64,000 nucleotides of DNA from Ricinus communis (Eukaryota > Streptophyta > Magnoliopsida > Malpighiales > Euphorbiaceae): the NCBI RefSeq assembly GCF_019578655.1, contig NC_063256.1:27266342-27330341 (forward strand), written 5' to 3'. Within the stretch, counting starts at the first letter, position 1, and each line of letters opens with the position of its first letter. Positions 60,001 through 64,000 of this stretch are shown one piece after another. The position numbers and the translations under genes were made by a program. Below the pieces are notes generated by a model. It ran no database searches and was not told the DNA's origin. It saw nothing but the letters and a program-made list of their open reading frames with translations.

Positions 60001-60894
60001 AGAAGTTCTTTGGATCAAATTTCAAAACAAATCAAATTTAATTGCAATTTCCATTACTTGGTAACTTAAACTTGAGGCAATCCAAAATGTTGGTCTTGTC
60101 ATAATAAATAATTTGCGAGAGTTCAATTGAATTCAAGTGTTGCAGAGTCATACTACTTTTTGCATGATTTTTTTTTCTTTCAGAATGCCTTCTTTTTTAA
60201 TTATATTTTTAAGTTTCTAGCAACTATAAGATTTCCAAACATGGAAATTGACTAAATATAACATCGAAGGCCAGAGTTCTCGAGTTCAAGTTGTCTCCTT
60301 TACATTAGGTGAATTTTAACCTTATATCCAAGTACAAATGGATGATTATCCCTATTGTATAGTCCGAGCCCATTAAGCCTCCCATACATAAAAAGCAAGA
60401 ATTGACTAAATATAATTGAATTGAATTATTCAAAGACACTAGAGAACAATACTGACTAGGAAATTCTCGAACGAACTTGCCAAGAAGCTTTTCACTCTGT
60501 CCATTTAATCTGCCAGTTCCATAAGAATCAGCAGTATCAAAAAGATTGATTCCATTCTCCGCAGCCAAATTGAAAGTTTGTTGAAGCTCAGTGTCCATTG
60601 ATTCTTGGTAACCCCAAAGAAGCTGGTTTCCCCATGCCCAAGTACCAAACCCCATTGGAGACACAGTCAGTGGGCCCATCTTCACCTGCTCATCACCATT
60701 GATATCCACAAAACTCTGTTTAATAAACATCCACAACAATCCATACATCCACAGAGAAAGTATATATGTACCTTTTCCCATGGCCAGAAAGGAGGAATTT
60801 TGAAGGGCCTGAAGGGTGAAGATGGAGAGGAAGATAGATTTGAAGAGCTAAAACAGTTGAAAGAAGCAGTTGGTATTGAGACAGAGAATGCCAT
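57072..60894 (-). CDS. Chloroplast aldo/keto reductase, At1g06690-like, complete gene
   Basis: NADPH-dependent aldo/keto reductase family; the Arabidopsis relative is found in chloroplast plastoglobules, natural substrate unknown. Coding exons on the minus strand: 60894-60772, 60685-60457, 59013-58923, 58738-58615, 58090-57989, 57758-57607, 57485-57210 and a last exon 57075-57072 that completes an Arg codon and supplies TGA; total 366 residues. All introns are GT-AG. Residues 1-41 are Ser- and Pro-rich with few acidic residues, as in a transit peptide. The catalytic tetrad is complete: Asp91 and Tyr96 in FDTADSYG, Lys130 in IATKF, His165 in GQLHWS. Cofactor-side segments include [44 protein letters not shown] and the end FQTR. 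The fourth base-pair-sized exon is the least certain part; reading on past 57210 would instead give YA and a stop at 57200. Confidence 0.93.
59432..59491. repeat. 30-bp tandem duplication in the reductase's long intron
   Basis: Two copies of CAATTCATTrTATGAACATC followed by TAGCTAACTA, differing at one base, in the roughly 1.4-kb second intron. Confidence 0.85.
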
Positions 60895-61429
60895 TATAAT
60901 TGCTTCTCTTGGGATTCTCTCCTTACTCCACCGTGCACTAGGGGAAGACAGGAACGACTAAGGAATCAAGTTAGTTGCTAATTATTCAATATGTGGTCAA
61001 GATCTTCTTATTGGACAATTTCTTTTTTGTATATTAGTGGATAATATGTGAGTGAGTATTTAAATTATATAATATTTTTATAGAATGTATCTGCCTCTCA
61101 AACAAAACGCATCGTGTTGTATTTGATTGAAATAAATTTTATAAAATTTTAAAATGTATTTATAAATATAGAATATGTATATTATTGAAATGAAAGTCTT
61201 TTTTAAATTTACTTAATTGAATTTAAAAAAATTCATATAATAAATTTAAATTTTAAAAAAATAATAAAATTTGTCAAAAGAATTTGCATTAATAAGTGAA
61301 TATAATTTTCTTAAAATGATTTTTTTTAATTAAATATTTTAAAAAAATAATTGAACTTAACTTACAGAGTTCATATAAAATTAATAATATTCTTTTTTTC
61401 TTCAGAAATTAAAGAGTTCATTAATCACA
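60895..61429 (-). other. Upstream region of the reductase gene
   Basis: About 100 bases of likely leader directly upstream of the start codon, then AT-rich DNA. A TATATAA-like stretch near 61060-61070 on the minus strand could be the TATA box. No other gene seen. Confidence 0.4.
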
Positions 61430-62500
61430 GAAAGGGGTAGAGAATAAATTGAGCCATCTCAGAGGGGTTGTGCTATTATCACAAACATTTGAATGGACAA
61501 GAACTTTCGTAGCTAGTAGATGAACAATCCAATTACAAGTACTGGGAACATGCATAAAAATAGCCTCCTGCAGTAAACCAGTTTTCAGCTTGTCATCCTC
61601 TATAATAAAACTAATATCAGGACTTACCATTAACAGCATCAATTAACTCTTTTGCATCACCTTCCAGAATAACTCTTTCAAAGCCTTACTTCACTGCTAA
61701 CTGAGAAGCCTCTCTAAGTGCCATAGCTTCCAAAACCATTGGGCTTGCGTTGTTTTCGATTTGTTTTACACCAGCAGCAACAATGCCACCAAAAAGCATT
61801 CCTAGAAATAACAGCAATTAAGCTTCTATTAGCACTTTCTCAGGTGCTTGCATCAAAATTAGTTTTAATCCATCTCTCTATTGGAGGCTGCCATCTTTAT
61901 ACACCCACATTACAGGTAGGAGGCACACTTAAAGGGGGTCTGTCAGCCTTCACGAGAGTGTTTGCTCTAAGAAATTCCTGCATCTCTCTAATCTATATGC
62001 TGTGTTACAAATATCAATAGGAGATTATACAGTTTCTTCAAAGATCAAAGATACTCTGGCCTTCCAAATCTTCCATAACACAAAAAAATATATCAAAGCC
62101 TCTCCTTAAAATTTACAACACATCAATTAAAGCCATCCATTTGCTCCTAGTATTCTGTCCTATAAGCAAATATGGTCTAGCACCCAAATTAGTGACAGCC
62201 TAAATAGCTTTAGATTTATGACATTCAAAAAATAAATACACAACTGATTCATCATTCCCACAAGCATAGCATCCCATATTAGCACTAGGAATACGACTGT
62301 TGATATTCCAACCAGTAGGAAGACAATTATTAAGCAAGACCAGTAGGAAGACAATCATTAAGCAAGCTCCGTAAGAAAATAATGACCTTACCAGGAAGTT
62401 GCATGCTCCACACCTTCATCCAATCAAAATTCCCAGAAAAGTTAGTTACATTAGTATCCCTACTTCTCGTCAAATGATAAGCTGATTTGATAGAGAATTT
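61430..62500 (-). pseudogene. 3' part of a decayed LINE: zinc-binding RT end and RNase H
   Basis: On the minus strand 62420-62140 keeps the zinc-binding end of a plant LINE reverse transcriptase (CYACGNDESVVYLFFECHKS), then VLWKIWKARVSLIFEE at about 62060, the usual bridge, then an RNase H-like domain at 61930-61430 with VLEAMALREASQLAV, GFERVILEGDAKELIDAVN and CNWIVHLLATKVL. This order is that of the 3' end of L1-type plant LINEs. Stops and frameshifts are frequent. No poly-A tail was identified at the low end. Confidence 0.75.
62311..62366. repeat. 28-bp tandem duplication inside the LINE remnant
   Basis: ACCAGTAGGAAGACAATyAT plus TAAGCAAG occurs twice in a row, differing at one base. Confidence 0.85.
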
Positions 62501-62598
62501 TACCCGCTTTGTTGCGGTGCCATCTTATCATTTGAACTAAGCTGGCTCACTCACATCTTCAAAATTAAACTAGCACCACAGTTAAGAAAAAAAAGCTC

Positions 62599-63028
62599 TT
62601 CGACTACATCTTGCTTGCACTCCACTTTCCTTGAATTAATAAGATGATAAACAGCCATGCCCCAAAATTTAAGCGTGACCGTCGTATTGCATCAAAATCT
62701 AGTCTGAAGATAATATAGGACATCAATCATATTATCAAAACTTTTAAATCAAACTAGACACATTCTCAACTTAAATTTTTAATAAGTTCTGAACAGTATT
62801 AAATCTAAAATAATTCGACTACATCTTGCTTGCACTCCACTTTCCTTGAATTAATAAGATGATAAACAGCCATGCCCCAAAATTTAAGCGTGACCGTCGT
62901 ATTGCATCAAAATCTAGTCTGAAGATAATATAGGACATCAATCATATTATCAAAACTTTTAAATCAAACTAGACACATTCTCAACTTAAATTTTTAATAA
63001 GTTCTGAACAATATTAAATCTAAAATAA
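62599..63028. repeat. 215-bp tandem duplication, almost identical copies
   Basis: 62599-62813 and 62814-63028 begin TTCGACTACATCTTGC and agree at nearly every position; the one difference I see is CAGTATT against CAATATT near the end. No coding content. Either a very recent duplication or an assembly artefact. Confidence 0.9.
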
Positions 63029-63544
63029 TCAACTTACAATACTTTGAAATCTCAATAATACACAAGTTTATAATTCTAAAGCAATAAACTAAATCCTATT
63101 AAAACTAGTAAAATAATATTCTCTAATACTCCTTCTAGTAATCAACAACACTAGATCAAATTACTTATTTCATGTGGGAAAAAATTTAGGGGGGAGTAAG
63201 CTACTACTTGCTTAGTAAGTAAACTCTCACATTCAATATCGAATCAAACAAAGTTTTATATTATATAACATATACTATTTAAATATTTCATGAAGGCTTG
63301 CTATAAAAGAATAAATTAAAACTTAAAGCTTAAACAAAGTTTGCAGCTACGATCACTATTATTATACCCATGATATGAGCCAAATTGACTAAGCAATCAA
63401 TGAAATAAAACTAACTTTATACCGTTAGTATGGGCCAAAAGAATAATAATTTTGAGTTAGAAAGAAATATTGAGAAAACTCTACCTTCATTTAAACAGAG
63501 AGGTTTTTTGTAACTATAGACATAAATTACTAAGAAAGAACTCA
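63029..63544. other. AT-rich sequence, nothing assigned
   Basis: No coding region. A run AATTTAGGGGGGAG near 63187 resembles a polypurine tract and lies roughly where one would expect it upstream of an LTR, but no LTR start next to it could be verified. Confidence 0.3.
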
Positions 63545-64000
63545 GTTTAGGAAAGATTTTCATTGAATGACAGAAAAATTTCCAAATCCTAGACCACGTT
63601 GGATTCTCTCCGATCTTCAACTCAACCGCCTCATCATCTCGAGAGACTCGCAGATCAACAATCTATGGTGACAACTTGAGGGTTCTCCCCACATCTAGCA
63701 TCAATAGACTCTCCTTTTCTAACTGATTTTCTTTTTTTGTATTTTTTATGATTCTAGAAACATGTTTAGGTTGATTTTTGAATGGCTTTTTATTCATTTA
63801 CATGATTAGGTTAAAGTTTATCATCAATTAACATGTTTCTGATTTTATTAGATTTTGAATATGATAATACGATCTATCATAGGATTTGAATATTGATAAT
63901 ATGAATATGTTCGATTTTGAATCTGATAGTTAAAAGAGTTAGAATTATATGATTTGTATCTTTTTTATGAATGATTATGTGATTACATGAAAGTTTTAGG
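63545..64000 (+). repeat. Partial Tat/Ogre-like LTR at the window edge
   Basis: From about 63545 the sequence parallels 44640-44950 of element B's right LTR: CTCGAGACTCGCAGATCCAAC-like and GATGACAACCTAAGGG-like phrases followed by a T-rich stretch and CATGATTAGG. It continues past the end of the window, so another element of this family starts here. Confidence 0.6.

Noticed and set aside
60605..60961. 118-codon plus-strand open frame
   Set aside because: Shadow of reductase exons 1 and 2 on the other strand.

Overview
The window looks like nuclear DNA of a flowering plant, probably a eudicot. Evidence: AT-rich intergenic DNA, plant-type LTR retrotransposons (Athila-, Tat/Ogre- and Tekay-like), and two intron-rich host genes of plant type. 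The species cannot be fixed from the sequence. I see no prokaryotic features, CRISPR arrays, rRNA genes or convincing tRNA genes.

Layout. 1-2870: AT-rich intergenic DNA without a supported gene. 2876-15963: a full-length Athila-like Ty3/gypsy element (element A) with both LTRs, tRNA-Asp-type primer site, decayed gag, pol and a downstream ORF2, flanked by the 5-bp duplication CTAGT. 15969-20266: remnants of LTR-like sequence with an initiator-Met-type primer site. 20272-34240: a minus-strand Athila-like element (element C) with 3' LTR, ORF2, an extra AT-hook ORF, and integrase to protease. Element C is broken by a solo Athila-type LTR (27660-29258) and by a Tekay/Del-like solo LTR (29852-33470); the latter contains a third solo LTR (31029-32460). 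Each of these three has a perfect 5-bp target duplication. 34241-37635: a plus-strand Athila gag fragment and a wrecked Tat-like element (D) with an antisense ORF. 37636-46067: element B, a Tat/Ogre-like element with gag but no pol, whose 5' LTR carries an internal inversion. 46449-47978: another Athila-type LTR, abutting a decayed Mutator-like transposase (47979-49450, minus).

The right-hand 11 kb is genic. A complete seven-exon AP-1 complex sigma subunit gene lies at 53243-55536 (+). Tail to tail with it, a complete eight-exon chloroplast aldo/keto reductase gene of the At1g06690 type lies at 57072-60894 (-). Beyond these are a LINE remnant (61430-62500, minus), a very fresh 215-bp tandem duplication and the start of another Tat-like LTR at the window edge.

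Most interesting observations. (1) In elements A and C the spacer before ORF2 carries the same architecture as the LTR promoter: a cluster of CACGG/CCGTG words followed by a TATA box. This suggests a dedicated internal ORF2 promoter. (2) Element C has an extra ORF with one intact and two degraded AT-hooks between pol and ORF2. (3) Almost every in-frame stop I examined in the Athila-like ORFs is explained by a single C-to-T change of a Gln or Arg codon, as expected from deamination of methylated cytosine. (4) Element B has a local inversion inside one LTR whose polarity can be decided from a third LTR copy.
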